DNA of 64,000 nt from Candidatus Nitricoxidireducens bremensis (GTDB taxonomy: Bacteria > Pseudomonadota > Gammaproteobacteria > Burkholderiales > Rhodocyclaceae): assembly GCA_030247725.1 (NCBI GenBank), contig JAOTRT010000003.1:186001-250000 (forward strand), given 5' to 3'. A model generated the notes under the pieces. The model had not been told where the DNA came from and did no database searches. It saw nothing but the letters and a program-made list of their open reading frames with translations. The translations under genes and the position numbers were made by a program. Below are positions 50,410-59,664 of this stretch, one piece after another (position 1 is the stretch's first letter; the number at the start of each line of letters is the position of its first letter).

Positions 50410-51969
50410 ATGCTCCTGCTCGAACTCCTGCTGCTCCTGCTGCTCTGCGCCGTGGCCCTCGGCTGGGTGGCGCGCCATTTCAAGTTTCCCTATCCCATCG
50501 CCCTGGTGGTGGGCGGCGCCCTGCTGGGCTTCATTCCCCGGCTGCCCCAGTTTCCCTTCGATCCCCAGCTGATCCTGGTGGTGGTGCTGCCGCCCATCCT
50601 CTACCAGGCGGCCCTGCTGACGTCGTGGCACGACTTCAAGGCCCATATCCGGCCCATCTCCCTGCTGGCCATCGGCCTGGTGATCGCGACGACGCTGGCG
50701 GTGGGCGCAATGCTCAAGCTGCTGGTGCCCGACGTGCCCTGGGCCGCCGCCTTCGTGCTCGGCGCCATCGTCTCGCCGCCGGACGCGGTGGCGGCGACGG
50801 CCATCCTGTCGCGGCTCAACATCCCGCGCCGCATCGTCACGGTGCTGGAGGGCGAGAGCCTGGTGAACGACGCCTCGGGCCTGGTGCTCTACAAGTTCGC
50901 CGTGGCGGCCGTGCTGACGGGCGCCTTCTCCCTGGCGGAGGCGAGCGTGGATTTCACCGTGCTTTCCGTCGGCGGCATCGGCCTGGGGATCGCCATCGCC
51001 TTTCTCTTCATCGAGGTGCACAAGCGCCTCGGCGACCCCTTCATCGAGGTGCTGACCTCCCTGCTGATTCCCTACACGGCCTATGTGGCGGCCGAGTCCC
51101 TGCATTGCTCCGGCGTGCTGGCGGTGGTGGCGGCGGGCCTGGTGCGCGGACGCTATGCGCCGGAGATCGTGTCGGCGGAGATGCGCATCCTGGCGCGCTC
51201 GGTGTGGAACATCCTGGTGTTCATGCTCAATAGCCTGATCTTCATGCTGATCGGCATCCACATGTCGGACGTGGTGGCGAGCCTGGCGCGCTACTCGGCC
51301 GGCCAGCTCGTGGGCTGGGGCCTCGCCGTGACGGCGGTGGCGGTGGCGGTGCGCTTCGCCTGGGTGTATGCGGTGGCCCTGCTGCCGCGCGCCCTCAGCG
51401 GACACCTGCGCGACAGCGAGCCGCGTCCGCGCAAGCGGGAACTGGCCATCATCGGCTGGTGCGGCATGCGCGGCATCGTCTCCCTGGCGGCGGCCCTGGC
51501 GCTGCCGCTGGCCTTGCCGGACGGCACGCCCTTTCCCCACCGGGACCTGATCGTCTTCCTCACCTTCTTCGTCATCGCGGCGACGCTGGTGGGGCAGGGG
51601 CTGTCGCTGCCGGTACTGATCCGCCGCCTCAAGGTGGGCGCCGACTGGAGCCACGGCGCCGAGCAGCAGCGCGTGCGCGCGGCCATGGACGCGGCGGCCA
51701 TGGCGGCCATCGAAGGATTGGCGGCGGCCGAGCAGGTGCCGGACGAATGGGTGGCGCCGCTGCGCGCCGAGATCGTCGCCCGCATCGCCCTGGCCGCACC
51801 CGTCGGCCTGGAGGAGAACCCGCGTACGGCGATGGCGGCGCGGCTGCGCCATGCGGCCATCAAGGCCGAGCGCCGCGAGTTGATCCGCCTGTGGCGCGAG
51901 AACGAGATCAGCGACGAGGTGATGCACCACATGGAGGAAATCCTGGATTACCAGGAGGCCCACCTCTAA
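50410..51969 (+). CDS. CPA1 family cation/proton antiporter
   Basis: 519 aa from the ATG at 50410 (MLLLELLLLLLLC). About 12 membrane helices to residue ~415, with the ion-site motif GESLVNDASGLVLYKFA near 145 and VSPPDAVAATAIL near 115. Exchanges Na+ or K+ for H+. A ~110-residue cytoplasmic tail (EQQRVRAAMDAAAMAAIEG onward) may be regulatory. Converges with the NMT1-SpoIIE gene. Confidence 0.9.
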   Translation: MLLLELLLLLLLCAVALGWVARHFKFPYPIALVVGGALLGFIPRLPQFPFDPQLILVVVLPPILYQAALLTSWHDFKAHIRPISLLAIGLVIATTLAVGAMLKLLVPDVPWAAAFVLGAIVSPPDAVAATAILSRLNIPRRIVTVLEGESLVNDASGLVLYKFAVAAVLTGAFSLAEASVDFTVLSVGGIGLGIAIAFLFIEVHKRLGDPFIEVLTSLLIPYTAYVAAESLHCSGVLAVVAAGLVRGRYAPEIVSAEMRILARSVWNILVFMLNSLIFMLIGIHMSDVVASLARYSAGQLVGWGLAVTAVAVAVRFAWVYAVALLPRALSGHLRDSEPRPRKRELAIIGWCGMRGIVSLAAALALPLALPDGTPFPHRDLIVFLTFFVIAATLVGQGLSLPVLIRRLKVGADWSHGAEQQRVRAAMDAAAMAAIEGLAAAEQVPDEWVAPLRAEIVARIALAAPVGLEENPRTAMAARLRHAAIKAERRELIRLWRENEISDEVMHHMEEILDYQEAHL

Positions 51970-51974
51970 AGGAT

Positions 51975-53762
51975 TCAGGGGTCCAGCTTCGCCGCCAGGG
52001 CCGTGACGTCGTCGTGGGATTGGCAGCCGCGGGCCTCGAACTCGTTGCGCGCCGCGTCTTCGAGGGTGGCGCCCGCCGCCAGGGCGTGCAGCATGGCGAG
52101 CAGGCCGGCCTCGCCGAATTCGACGCCGCGGCGGTCCACCGCCTCCGCGAGGCCGTCGGAACTCAGCAGCACGACGCCGCCGGGCGGCAGGGCGCTGGTC
52201 TCCAGGGAAGCGTCGAACTCGTCGGCGGGCAGGATGCCCAGGGCCACGTGGCGGGACAGCCAGCGCTCGGCCACCCGGCCGTCGGGACCAGCGCAGAGCA
52301 CGGGCGGCATGCCGCCGTTCCAGACGCGGATGCGGCGCCCGGCGGGATCGATCTCGACGACGACGGCGCAGACGAAGCGGCCGGTGGGCATGAGCTCGTG
52401 GATCTGGCGGTTGAGTTCGACGCAGACTTCCGCCAGGCCGAGGCCCCGGTTCGACAGGCCGTAGAACTTCTCCACCACCGGCACCACATTGAGGGCGGCG
52501 GCGAGGCCGTGACCCGTGCAGTCCGCCAGCAGCAGGCGGATGTGGCCGTCCGGCGTGACGGCGGCGGCGGCGGCGTCGCCGCTGAAGCTCAGGGCCGGCC
52601 GCGACCAGAGGCCCAGGCGGCGGTCGTCGCAGCGCAGCCGCACGAGGCGCTGCATGACTTCGCGGGCGAAGGCCTTCTCCCGCTCCAGTTCGCCCACGGC
52701 GCGGCCGAGACGCTGGTTGATGCTGTTGATGTAGAGGGCGATCGCGGCGACGAGGACGATGAGGATCAGGGCGGCGACGAGGCTGCGGTAGAGCCAGGTG
52801 TAGTCCCGCCGGGGCTCGGGGTCATAGAGGAAGCCGGCGAGGGAGAAGTCCGCCGGCAGCAGGCCGAGGCCGGCATAGGTATCGGCGATGTGCTGCCAGC
52901 GGCCCGGATTCATGTAGCCCACCTCGATGAGGTCCGGCTGCAGGAGCTGGACCATGCGCCGCGCCTCGTAGAGGTAGAACTCGCGCGGATGCCGCCGCGA
53001 ATACTTGGCGACGATGAGGTCGGCGATCTCCTCCGGGTGGGCCATGGCGTACTGCCAGCCGCGCAGGCTGGCGGCACGGAAGGCGGCAACCCGCTGCGGA
53101 TGGCCGGCGATCTGCGCTTCCAGGGTGAACAGGTTGTCGCCGTAGAAGTCGATGCCGGCGGCGCGCGGCGTATAGGTCTGGTAGGAGAGCAGGGCGCTGT
53201 CCAGGTAGTAGGGCTCGTTGGTGACGTAGGCGGAGATGGCGTCCACCCGCCCCTTGATCAGGTCCAGGGGGTCGAAGCTGTGCTCCATCTGGACGATGCG
53301 GTCGAGGCCGATGCCCTCCTGCCTGAGGTAGGCCACCAGTTCGTCGGAGTTGCGTTCGAGCATGACGCGCTTGCCGACCAGGTCGTGGATGCCCTGGGTG
53401 GGGCGGTCCTGGCGCGCCACCAGCACCTGGGGCGAGTGCTGGAAGATGACGGCGAGGACCGTCACCGGATGGCCGGCCTTGCGGGATAGCAGCAGGCTGC
53501 TGTTGCCGACGCCGAACTCGGCCCGGCCTTCGAGCACCTCCCGCACCGGGTCGCTGCCGGGCCGGGCTTCGGCAATGTTCACATCGAGACCCGCCTCCCG
53601 GTAGTAGCCCAGTTCCTTGGCGGCGTAATAGCCGGCGAACTGGAAGGCGTGGGTCCACTTGAGCTGGAGCGTGACCTTCTCCAGCTGGATGGCGGCGCCA
53701 CGGGCGGCAAAGGCGGCCAGCAGGAGCAGACAGAGGAGGGCAGGGCGGGCGAAACGGGTCAT
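51975..53762 (-). CDS. NMT1/THI5-like periplasmic sensor fused to SpoIIE-type phosphatase
   Basis: 595 aa. Signal peptide to ~22; NMT1/THI5-like ligand-binding domain ~25-300 (VTLQLKWTHAFQFAGYYAAKELGYYREAGL, then EFGVGNSSLLLSRKAGHPV); one membrane helix ~327-349 (SLVAALILIVLVAAIALYI); a short coiled-coil linker; SpoIIE/PPM phosphatase ~375-595 with metal motifs LLLADCTGHGLAAAL, LLSSDGLAEAV and SHDDVTALAAKL. Senses a small thiamine- or pyrimidine-like ligand outside and should dephosphorylate a cytoplasmic protein, such as an anti-sigma antagonist. No partner gene is adjacent. Confidence 0.9.
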   Translation of the reverse strand: MTRFARPALLCLLLLAAFAARGAAIQLEKVTLQLKWTHAFQFAGYYAAKELGYYREAGLDVNIAEARPGSDPVREVLEGRAEFGVGNSSLLLSRKAGHPVTVLAVIFQHSPQVLVARQDRPTQGIHDLVGKRVMLERNSDELVAYLRQEGIGLDRIVQMEHSFDPLDLIKGRVDAISAYVTNEPYYLDSALLSYQTYTPRAAGIDFYGDNLFTLEAQIAGHPQRVAAFRAASLRGWQYAMAHPEEIADLIVAKYSRRHPREFYLYEARRMVQLLQPDLIEVGYMNPGRWQHIADTYAGLGLLPADFSLAGFLYDPEPRRDYTWLYRSLVAALILIVLVAAIALYINSINQRLGRAVGELEREKAFAREVMQRLVRLRCDDRRLGLWSRPALSFSGDAAAAAVTPDGHIRLLLADCTGHGLAAALNVVPVVEKFYGLSNRGLGLAEVCVELNRQIHELMPTGRFVCAVVVEIDPAGRRIRVWNGGMPPVLCAGPDGRVAERWLSRHVALGILPADEFDASLETSALPPGGVVLLSSDGLAEAVDRRGVEFGEAGLLAMLHALAAGATLEDAARNEFEARGCQSHDDVTALAAKLDP

Positions 53763-53883
53763 CGGCGGCGGTTCGGGGTCGCGATCGGTTCGCGGCAGCG
53801 GGTCCGGGCTGCCGGCGGCCCGCCATCGGGATGACGGGCGGAAAGATTCTACTCCCGCCGCAAGACGGGTTTGTGACGGCGCC

Positions 53884-54633
53884 TCAGAGCTCCAGCAGGC
53901 CGCCGGCGCAGCTTTGGGCGCGCTCCAGCCGCGCTACCGTGGGCAGCAGGTTGAGGCCGGTGTCCTTCTTCAGGGCCTGGGCCAGGTCCTTGAGTTCCCC
54001 CAGGGTGGTCTTCACCGCTTCGCCGGCGGCGGCGAAGGCGACGGCATTGCCGCTGTCGCAGGAGGGGAAGGCGAGGGCGCGGCCATCGAAGGCCTCCTCG
54101 ATGCGCTCGACGCTCTGGCGGAAGCTGCGCCGCCGGGACAGCAGATTGACCACCAGCAGGCCCTCGCCGGACAGGCGCGCCCTGCAATCCAGGTAGAAGG
54201 GCAGGGTGTCGAGACGGCCGGCGCGGGCGTCGGCGTCGAAGCCGTCCACCAGGATGAGGTCGAACCTGGCGCGGGACTTGGCCACGTAGTCGGCGCCGTC
54301 GCCGATCTCGATCTTGATGCGCGCCGGGTCCTCGGGCAGGCGGAAATACTGGTAGGCCGCCCCCACCACGGCGGGATCGATCTCGACGACGACGAGCTTC
54401 GCCGCCGGCCGGTGGCGGTAAAGGAACTTGGTCAGGGAGCCGGCGCCGAGGCCCACCAGCAGCACGCGGCGCGGCCACTCGGGCTCGGGCCGCAGCAGCA
54501 GGGCCGCCATCATCTCCCGCGTGTAGTCGAGCTCCAGGGCATAGGGGCGGGCGACGCGCATGGCGCCCTGCACCCAGTCGGAGCCGAAATGCAGGCTGCG
54601 GACGCCGGCTTCCTCGCTGATCTCTATGGTCAC
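53884..54633 (-). CDS. Spermidine synthase-like methyltransferase-fold protein
   Basis: 249 aa from GTG 54633 (VTIEISEEAGVRSLHFGSDW). AdoMet-type fold with RVLLVGLGAGSLTKFLY and VVEIDPAVVGAAYQYF, then LILVDGFDADARAGRL, as in SpeE-like aminopropyltransferases. The active-site loop is shorter than in SpeE, so another acceptor is possible. 28 bp downstream of the NlpC/P60 gene on the same strand. Confidence 0.8.
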   Translation of the reverse strand: MTIEISEEAGVRSLHFGSDWVQGAMRVARPYALELDYTREMMAALLLRPEPEWPRRVLLVGLGAGSLTKFLYRHRPAAKLVVVEIDPAVVGAAYQYFRLPEDPARIKIEIGDGADYVAKSRARFDLILVDGFDADARAGRLDTLPFYLDCRARLSGEGLLVVNLLSRRRSFRQSVERIEEAFDGRALAFPSCDSGNAVAFAAAGEAVKTTLGELKDLAQALKKDTGLNLLPTVARLERAQSCAGGLLEL

Positions 54634-54661
54634 GGTGTTCGGCGCCGGTGGGAGCGGCGCG

Positions 54662-55204
54662 TCAGTCCAGGTAGGTGCGCGCTTCCTCGAAGCGGGCGGC
54701 GAACCAGCCGGACTTGAGGCTCTCGGCCCGCACCTTGCCCTGGCTGTTGGGGGCATGGACGAAACGACCGTCGCCGATGTAGATGCCGACGTGGGAATAG
54801 GGCCGGTTGCGGGTGTTGAAGAAGACCAGGTCGCCCGGCTTGAGCTGGCTGATGTCGATGGGCTTGCCGCGGCGGGCGATGTCGGCGGCGGAACCCCTGA
54901 GCTGGAGACCGGCGGCCTTGTCGAAGACGTAGCTGACCATGCCGCTGCAATCGAGGCCCGCCTCGGGATTCTTGCCGCCGAAGCGGTAGCCGGTTTCCAC
55001 GAGGCTCATGGCGAACAGCACCACGTCGTGACCCTTCTCGGCGAAGGGGGAGGGAACGGGCGACGCCGCCGGGCGCGGCCCGGGCTGGGCGGTGCGCTCG
55101 CCGGCCACCGGCGCCGGGGCCTGGGTCAGGGACGACAACACCCCGCAGCCGGCGAGGACGAGGGTGGAGCTGGCGGCGAGGATGGTGGGAACTCTGCGGC
55201 GCAT
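54662..55204 (-). CDS. NlpC/P60 family cell-wall hydrolase lipoprotein
   Basis: 180 aa from the ATG at 55204. Signal with lipobox LVLAGC, Pro/Ala-rich linker to ~65, then NlpC/P60 with catalytic Cys in LDCSGMVSYVF near 95, His in YSHVGIYIGDG and FVHAPN. Endopeptidase acting on peptidoglycan stems in the periplasm, anchored by lipid. Upstream of the spermidine synthase-like gene. Confidence 0.93.
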   Translation of the reverse strand: MRRRVPTILAASSTLVLAGCGVLSSLTQAPAPVAGERTAQPGPRPAASPVPSPFAEKGHDVVLFAMSLVETGYRFGGKNPEAGLDCSGMVSYVFDKAAGLQLRGSAADIARRGKPIDISQLKPGDLVFFNTRNRPYSHVGIYIGDGRFVHAPNSQGKVRAESLKSGWFAARFEEARTYLD

Positions 55205-55263
55205 GGGGACGATTGTCTTCCGGTAGACTCGGGCGCCAACCGGCAAAAAAAGGAGAAAAGGCC

Positions 55264-56733
55264 ATGCTATTGCGCGATCCCGACCTGCTGCGCGACCGTG
55301 CCCTCATCGACGGCGCCTGGACCGCCGCCGACAGCGGCGCCGTCGTCGCCGTACGCAACCCGGCCACGGGCGCCACGCTCGCCAGCGTGCCCGACATGGG
55401 CGCCGCCGAAACCCGGCGCGCCATCGCCGCCGCCGAGCGGGCCCTGCCGGACTGGCGCGGCTACACGGCGAAGAAGCGCGCCGCCATCCTGCGCAAGTGG
55501 TACGACCTCATCGTCGCCGCGGCCGACGACCTGGCCCTGCTGATGACCTCGGAACAGGGCAAGCCCCTGGCCGAGGCCAAGGGCGAGGCCCTCTACGCCG
55601 CCAACTTCGTCGAGTGGTTCGCCGAGGAAGCCAAACGCGTCTATGGCGACACCATCCCGAGCACCGACCCGAAGACCCGCATCGTCGTGCTCAAGCAGCC
55701 CATCGGCGTCTGCGCCGCCATCACGCCCTGGAACTTCCCGGCGGCGATGATCACGCGCAAGGTGGCGCCGGCCCTGGCCGCCGGCTGCACCGTGGTCATC
55801 AAGCCCGCCGAGCAGACGCCCCTGACGGCCCTGGCCCTGGCCGAACTGGCCCGGCGCGCCGGGTTCCCGGCCGGCGTGTTCAACCTCGTCACCGGTTCGG
55901 CCGCCTCGGCGCCGCAGATCGGCGGCGAGCTGACCGCCAACCCGGTGGTGCGCAAGCTCTCCTTCACCGGGTCCACGGAAGTGGGTCGCCTGCTGATGGC
56001 CCAGTGCGCGCCGACGGTGAAGAAGGTGTCCCTGGAACTGGGCGGCAATGCCCCCTTCATCGTCTTCGACGACGCCGATCTCGATGCCGCCGTCGAGGGC
56101 GCCATGACCTCCAAGTACCGCAACGCGGGCCAGACCTGCATCTGCGCCAACCGGCTGCTGGTGCAGGAAGGCATCTACGAGGCCTTCGCCGCCAAGCTGG
56201 CGGAGAAGGTCAAGGGCCTCAAAGTGGGTATCGGCACGGAGGCCGGCGTGAACCAGGGCCCCCTGATCGACGACCAGGCGCTGGCCAAGGTGGAAGCCCA
56301 GGTGGCCGACGCCGTCGCCAAGGGCGCGCGCATCCTGGTGGGCGGCAAGCGCGCCGAGGTGGCGGGGCTCGCCGGCGGCACCTTCTTCGAACCGACGGTG
56401 CTGGCCGGCGTCACCACCGCGATGCGATGCGCCGTGGAGGAGACCTTCGGTCCCGTCGCGCCCCTGTTCAGCTTCAAGGACGAGGCCGACGCGATCCGCA
56501 TCGCCAACGCCACCGACTACGGCCTGGCCGGCTATTTCTACACGCGGGACGTGGGGCGCGCCTGGCGCGTGGCCGAAGCCCTGGAATACGGCATCGTCGG
56601 CGTGAATACCGGCATGGTGTCCTCGGAGGTGGCGCCCTTCGGCGGCGTCAAGCAGTCGGGCATCGGCCGCGAGGGCTCCAAGTACGGCATCGAGGACTAC
56701 CTGGAAATCAAGTACGTCAGCATGGCGATCTGA
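55264..56733 (+). CDS. gabD: NAD(P)-dependent succinate-semialdehyde dehydrogenase
   Basis: 489 aa. Oxidises succinate semialdehyde to succinate. Catalytic Glu in VSLELGGNAPFIVF near 255, catalytic Cys in YRNAGQTCICANRLLVQ near 290, and the substrate/NAD motif ITPWNFPAAMITRK. The C-terminal GREGSKYGIEDYLEIKYVSMAI is diagnostic of GabD. AGGAG lies upstream of the ATG at 55264. The lipase gene follows after 7 bp. Confidence 0.93.
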   Translation: MLLRDPDLLRDRALIDGAWTAADSGAVVAVRNPATGATLASVPDMGAAETRRAIAAAERALPDWRGYTAKKRAAILRKWYDLIVAAADDLALLMTSEQGKPLAEAKGEALYAANFVEWFAEEAKRVYGDTIPSTDPKTRIVVLKQPIGVCAAITPWNFPAAMITRKVAPALAAGCTVVIKPAEQTPLTALALAELARRAGFPAGVFNLVTGSAASAPQIGGELTANPVVRKLSFTGSTEVGRLLMAQCAPTVKKVSLELGGNAPFIVFDDADLDAAVEGAMTSKYRNAGQTCICANRLLVQEGIYEAFAAKLAEKVKGLKVGIGTEAGVNQGPLIDDQALAKVEAQVADAVAKGARILVGGKRAEVAGLAGGTFFEPTVLAGVTTAMRCAVEETFGPVAPLFSFKDEADAIRIANATDYGLAGYFYTRDVGRAWRVAEALEYGIVGVNTGMVSSEVAPFGGVKQSGIGREGSKYGIEDYLEIKYVSMAI

Positions 56734-56740
56734 TCCCGCC

Positions 56741-57676
56741 ATGGCGACGGCAAACACCATCGGCCCGACCCAGCTGATGCGGGGCATGCTGCTGGGCGAG
56801 GCGGTGTTCTACGTCTTCGCCGGCATCGGCTTCGGCCGCCTCGGCGCCGACGCCGGCAGCATCGCCCTCCTGCTGCTGGCCATGGCGGCCACCGGCCGCG
56901 GGCTGGTGGTCCTCACCACTTACGCCTACGCCCACGCCTTCCGCACGCCGGTGCCGCCGGAGAACCGCATCGGCCGGCTCGACACCTTCGTCATGATGGC
57001 GGAGGAATACCTGTCCTTCGTGCTGCTGTTCACCGTCGTCCAGCCCTTCGAGCGCCTGTTCACGACGCCCGACCGGCTGGCGCCGCCGGCAGACGGCGGC
57101 CTGCCGGTGCTGCTGGTGCACGGCTACCAGTGCAACCGGGGCTTCTGGTTCTGGCAGCGCCATGCGCTGCTGCGGGCGGGCCGCACGGTGGCGACGGTGA
57201 ACCTGGAACCGGTGTTCGCCTCCATCGACCACTACGGCGAAGCGATCCACCGCCGCATCGAGGAGGTCTGCGCCGCCACCGCCACGGAACAGGTGATCCT
57301 GGTGGGCCACAGCATGGGGGGTCTGGCGGCCCGCGCCTATCTGCGCGCCCACGGCAACGGCCGCGTGGCGAAGCTCGTCACCCTGGCCTCGCCCCATTTC
57401 GGCACCCGGCTGGCCATGCTGGGCCTGGGGACCGAAGCAGGCCAGATGGTGCCCGGCAACGACTGGCTGACGGCCCTGAACGACCAGGAGGACGAGGCCC
57501 TGCCGGAGGCCACCGTCGCCGCCTGGAGCCCCTACGACAATTTCGTCATGCCCCAGGAAAACGCCCTGCTGCCGATCCGCGACACCCGCAACCTGGGCCC
57601 CATCGGCCACCTGGCGATGGCCTTTTCGCCGGCGGTGACGCAACTGCTGCTGAAGGAGACGGCGCCGCCGGCGTGA
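56741..57676 (+). CDS. Alpha/beta-hydrolase lipase/esterase with membrane helices
   Basis: 311 aa. Two to three hydrophobic segments in the first ~95 residues (GEAVFYVFAGIGFGRL, GSIALLLLAMAA, LSFVLLFTVVQPF) followed by an alpha/beta-hydrolase domain: oxyanion region LPVLLVHGYQCNRGFW, nucleophile GHSMGGLAARAYL near 190, and a C-terminal His in GPIGHLAMAF. Membrane-anchored lipase or esterase; substrate unknown. Confidence 0.85.
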   Translation: MATANTIGPTQLMRGMLLGEAVFYVFAGIGFGRLGADAGSIALLLLAMAATGRGLVVLTTYAYAHAFRTPVPPENRIGRLDTFVMMAEEYLSFVLLFTVVQPFERLFTTPDRLAPPADGGLPVLLVHGYQCNRGFWFWQRHALLRAGRTVATVNLEPVFASIDHYGEAIHRRIEEVCAATATEQVILVGHSMGGLAARAYLRAHGNGRVAKLVTLASPHFGTRLAMLGLGTEAGQMVPGNDWLTALNDQEDEALPEATVAAWSPYDNFVMPQENALLPIRDTRNLGPIGHLAMAFSPAVTQLLLKETAPPA

Positions 57677-57700
57677 CGGTGGCGGGCGGCTCCCGGGAGA

Positions 57701-57985
57701 TCAGCGGCGGGGACGCTTGTGCTTGCGGGCGTGCTTGCGCGCCGGCTTCTTGTGACCCTTCTTGACGGCCTTGGCCGCGGGCTTGGCCGTCTTGCCAGCC
57801 TTGGCGGGCTTGCCGGCCTGGGGAGCCGCCGCCTTCTGCTCCATGGCCGGTGCCGCCGCCGGCACTTCCGCCGGAGGTGCAGCCGGTTGCACCACGACGG
57901 GCTTGGGCGGCACCACGACCGGATCGGCCGCCAGGGCTGGGGCGGCCAGCAGGACGGCCGCAGCGAGAAGTAAGGGGTTTTTCAT
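57701..57985 (-). CDS. Small exported protein with Lys/Ala/Arg-rich tail
   Basis: 94 aa. Signal peptide MKNPLLLAAAVLLAAPALAA, Pro/Val/Ala-rich middle, and a strongly basic tail (AKAVKKGHKKPARKHARKHK to the end) like histone H1 tails. No conserved domain recognised. If exported, the tail could bind anionic polymers or LPS. Isolated between two plus-strand genes. Confidence 0.65.
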   Translation of the reverse strand: MKNPLLLAAAVLLAAPALAADPVVVPPKPVVVQPAAPPAEVPAAAPAMEQKAAAPQAGKPAKAGKTAKPAAKAVKKGHKKPARKHARKHKRPRR

Positions 57986-58153
57986 GGGAATGCCTTTCTG
58001 GATTTCCCGGCCAGTCTACCCGATGCAGCCCTTCCGGGCAGCGGGAACAGGGCGGCAAGCCCCGGCAGCAGACCCGGACTGCGGCGGCAGCACCCGCGAA
58101 GCCCTTGCCGCCGTGCCTATAATGGCCCGACTTTCTCCGCTGGAGGCAGCACC

Positions 58154-59281
58154 ATGAAGATCCGCGCCGCCGTCCTCGACCGCATGGAATTGCCGCGGCC
58201 CTACGCCCAGTCCCGGCCGATCTCCGTCGAGACCATCGAACTCGATAGCCCCGGTCCCGGCGAGGTGCTGGTGCGCATCACCGCCGCCGGCCTGTGCCAT
58301 TCCGACCTTTCCATCATCAACGGCGACCGCCCCCGGCCCATGCCCATGGCCCTGGGCCACGAGGCGGCGGGGGTGGTGGAGGAATGGGGGGCCGGCGTAA
58401 CGGACCTGGCCCGCGGCGATGCCGTGGCCCTGGTGTTCGTGCCGTCCTGCGGCCACTGCCTGCCCTGCCAGGAAGGCCGGCCGGCCCTATGCGAACCCGG
58501 CGCGGCGGCCAATACGGCGGGCACCCTGGTGGGCGGCCATCGGCGCCTGCACCGGGCCGACGGCACACCCCTCAACCATCAGGTCGGCGTCTCCTGTTTC
58601 GCCGAATACGCGGTGGTGGCCCGGGGCTCCCTGGTCAAGGTGACGCCGGACCTGCCGCCCGAAGTGGCCGCCGTATTCGGCTGTGCGGTGCTCACCGGCA
58701 CCGGCGCCGCCATCAACGCCGCCAATGTTCGTCCGGGCGGCAGCGTCGCCGTGGTGGGCCTCGGCGGCGTCGGCCTCGCGGCCCTGCTCGGCGCCCTGGC
58801 TGCCGGCGCCCGCGAGGTGGTGGCCATCGACACCCTGACGGCCAAGCTCGAAACGGCCCTGGAACTGGGCGCCACCCGCGTCTTCCACGCCGACGATCCG
58901 GACTGCGTGGCCCAGGTGCGGGCGGCGGTGCCCGGCGGCGTCGAGGTGGCCATCGAGGCCGCCAGTTCCGTCAAGGCCCTGGACCTGGCCTACCGCATCA
59001 CGCGGCGCGGCGGCACCACGGTCACCTGCAGCCTGCCGAACCCCCACCACATGTTCCAGCTGCCGGCGGTGAACCTGGTGGCCGAGGAACGCACCCTGAA
59101 GGGCAGCTACCTGGGCTCGGCGGTGCCGGCGCGGGACATTCCGCGCTACATCGAGCTCTACAAGGCCGGCCGGCTGCCCGTGGACCGGCTGGTCACGCGC
59201 ACCATGGGTCTCGACGAGATCAACGCGGGATTCGACCGTCTTGCCGCCGGCGAGGACGTGCGGCAGGTGATCTTGTTCTGA
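58154..59281 (+). CDS. Zinc-dependent alcohol dehydrogenase
   Basis: 375 aa. Medium-chain ADH with catalytic zinc ligands in AAGLCHSDLSIIN and LGHEAAGVV, structural zinc cysteines CGHCLPCQEGRPALC, and NAD-binding VAVVGLGGVGLAALLGAL near 200. Close to the class III/aryl-alcohol branch; substrate not certain. CTGGAGG lies just upstream of the ATG at 58154. Confidence 0.9.
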   Translation: MKIRAAVLDRMELPRPYAQSRPISVETIELDSPGPGEVLVRITAAGLCHSDLSIINGDRPRPMPMALGHEAAGVVEEWGAGVTDLARGDAVALVFVPSCGHCLPCQEGRPALCEPGAAANTAGTLVGGHRRLHRADGTPLNHQVGVSCFAEYAVVARGSLVKVTPDLPPEVAAVFGCAVLTGTGAAINAANVRPGGSVAVVGLGGVGLAALLGALAAGAREVVAIDTLTAKLETALELGATRVFHADDPDCVAQVRAAVPGGVEVAIEAASSVKALDLAYRITRRGGTTVTCSLPNPHHMFQLPAVNLVAEERTLKGSYLGSAVPARDIPRYIELYKAGRLPVDRLVTRTMGLDEINAGFDRLAAGEDVRQVILF

Positions 59282-59291
59282 GCCGGGCGGC

Positions 59292-59660
59292 TCAGATCGG
59301 CGCGTCGCCTTCGCGGCGGTTGCGGCGGCGGTCCAGCCACCAGGCCAGCACCGGCAGGAAGGCAAAGGAGCCGGGCAACACCAGGACCACCAGGTAGGGG
59401 GAGATGTGGGCCAGGGCGCGCAACTGCTCCTGCAGTTCCGCCCGTTCGGCCCGGGACCAGGGATCGCCGTTGCGGTGTTTCATCAGTAGCGGCATCAGGC
59501 CCCGCACCTTGACGAATTCCGACAGGATGGCGGCGCGCTCGCGCTTCTGGGCCTCCAGCATTTTGTGCACGAGACCCGGACTCGGGCGCTTGCCCGTAGT
59601 GGCGGCGATATGCTGCTTCGCCGCCCGGGCATGCTTGCGGTTGGGGAAGCGCCGCGTCAT
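59292..59660 (-). CDS. Hypothetical protein with LETM1-like C-terminus
   Basis: 122 aa from the ATG at 59660. Basic N-terminus RRFPNRKHARAAKQH, helix LVHKMLEAQKRERAAILSEF, then ELQEQLRALAHISPYLVVLV and LPGSFAFLPVLAWWL, reminiscent of the conserved LETM1 segment, and a basic end. One membrane segment. Function unknown; a LETM1 link is tentative. 4 bp from the YqjK-like gene on the same strand. Confidence 0.6.
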   Translation of the reverse strand: MTRRFPNRKHARAAKQHIAATTGKRPSPGLVHKMLEAQKRERAAILSEFVKVRGLMPLLMKHRNGDPWSRAERAELQEQLRALAHISPYLVVLVLPGSFAFLPVLAWWLDRRRNRREGDAPI

Positions 59661-59664
59661 GGCG

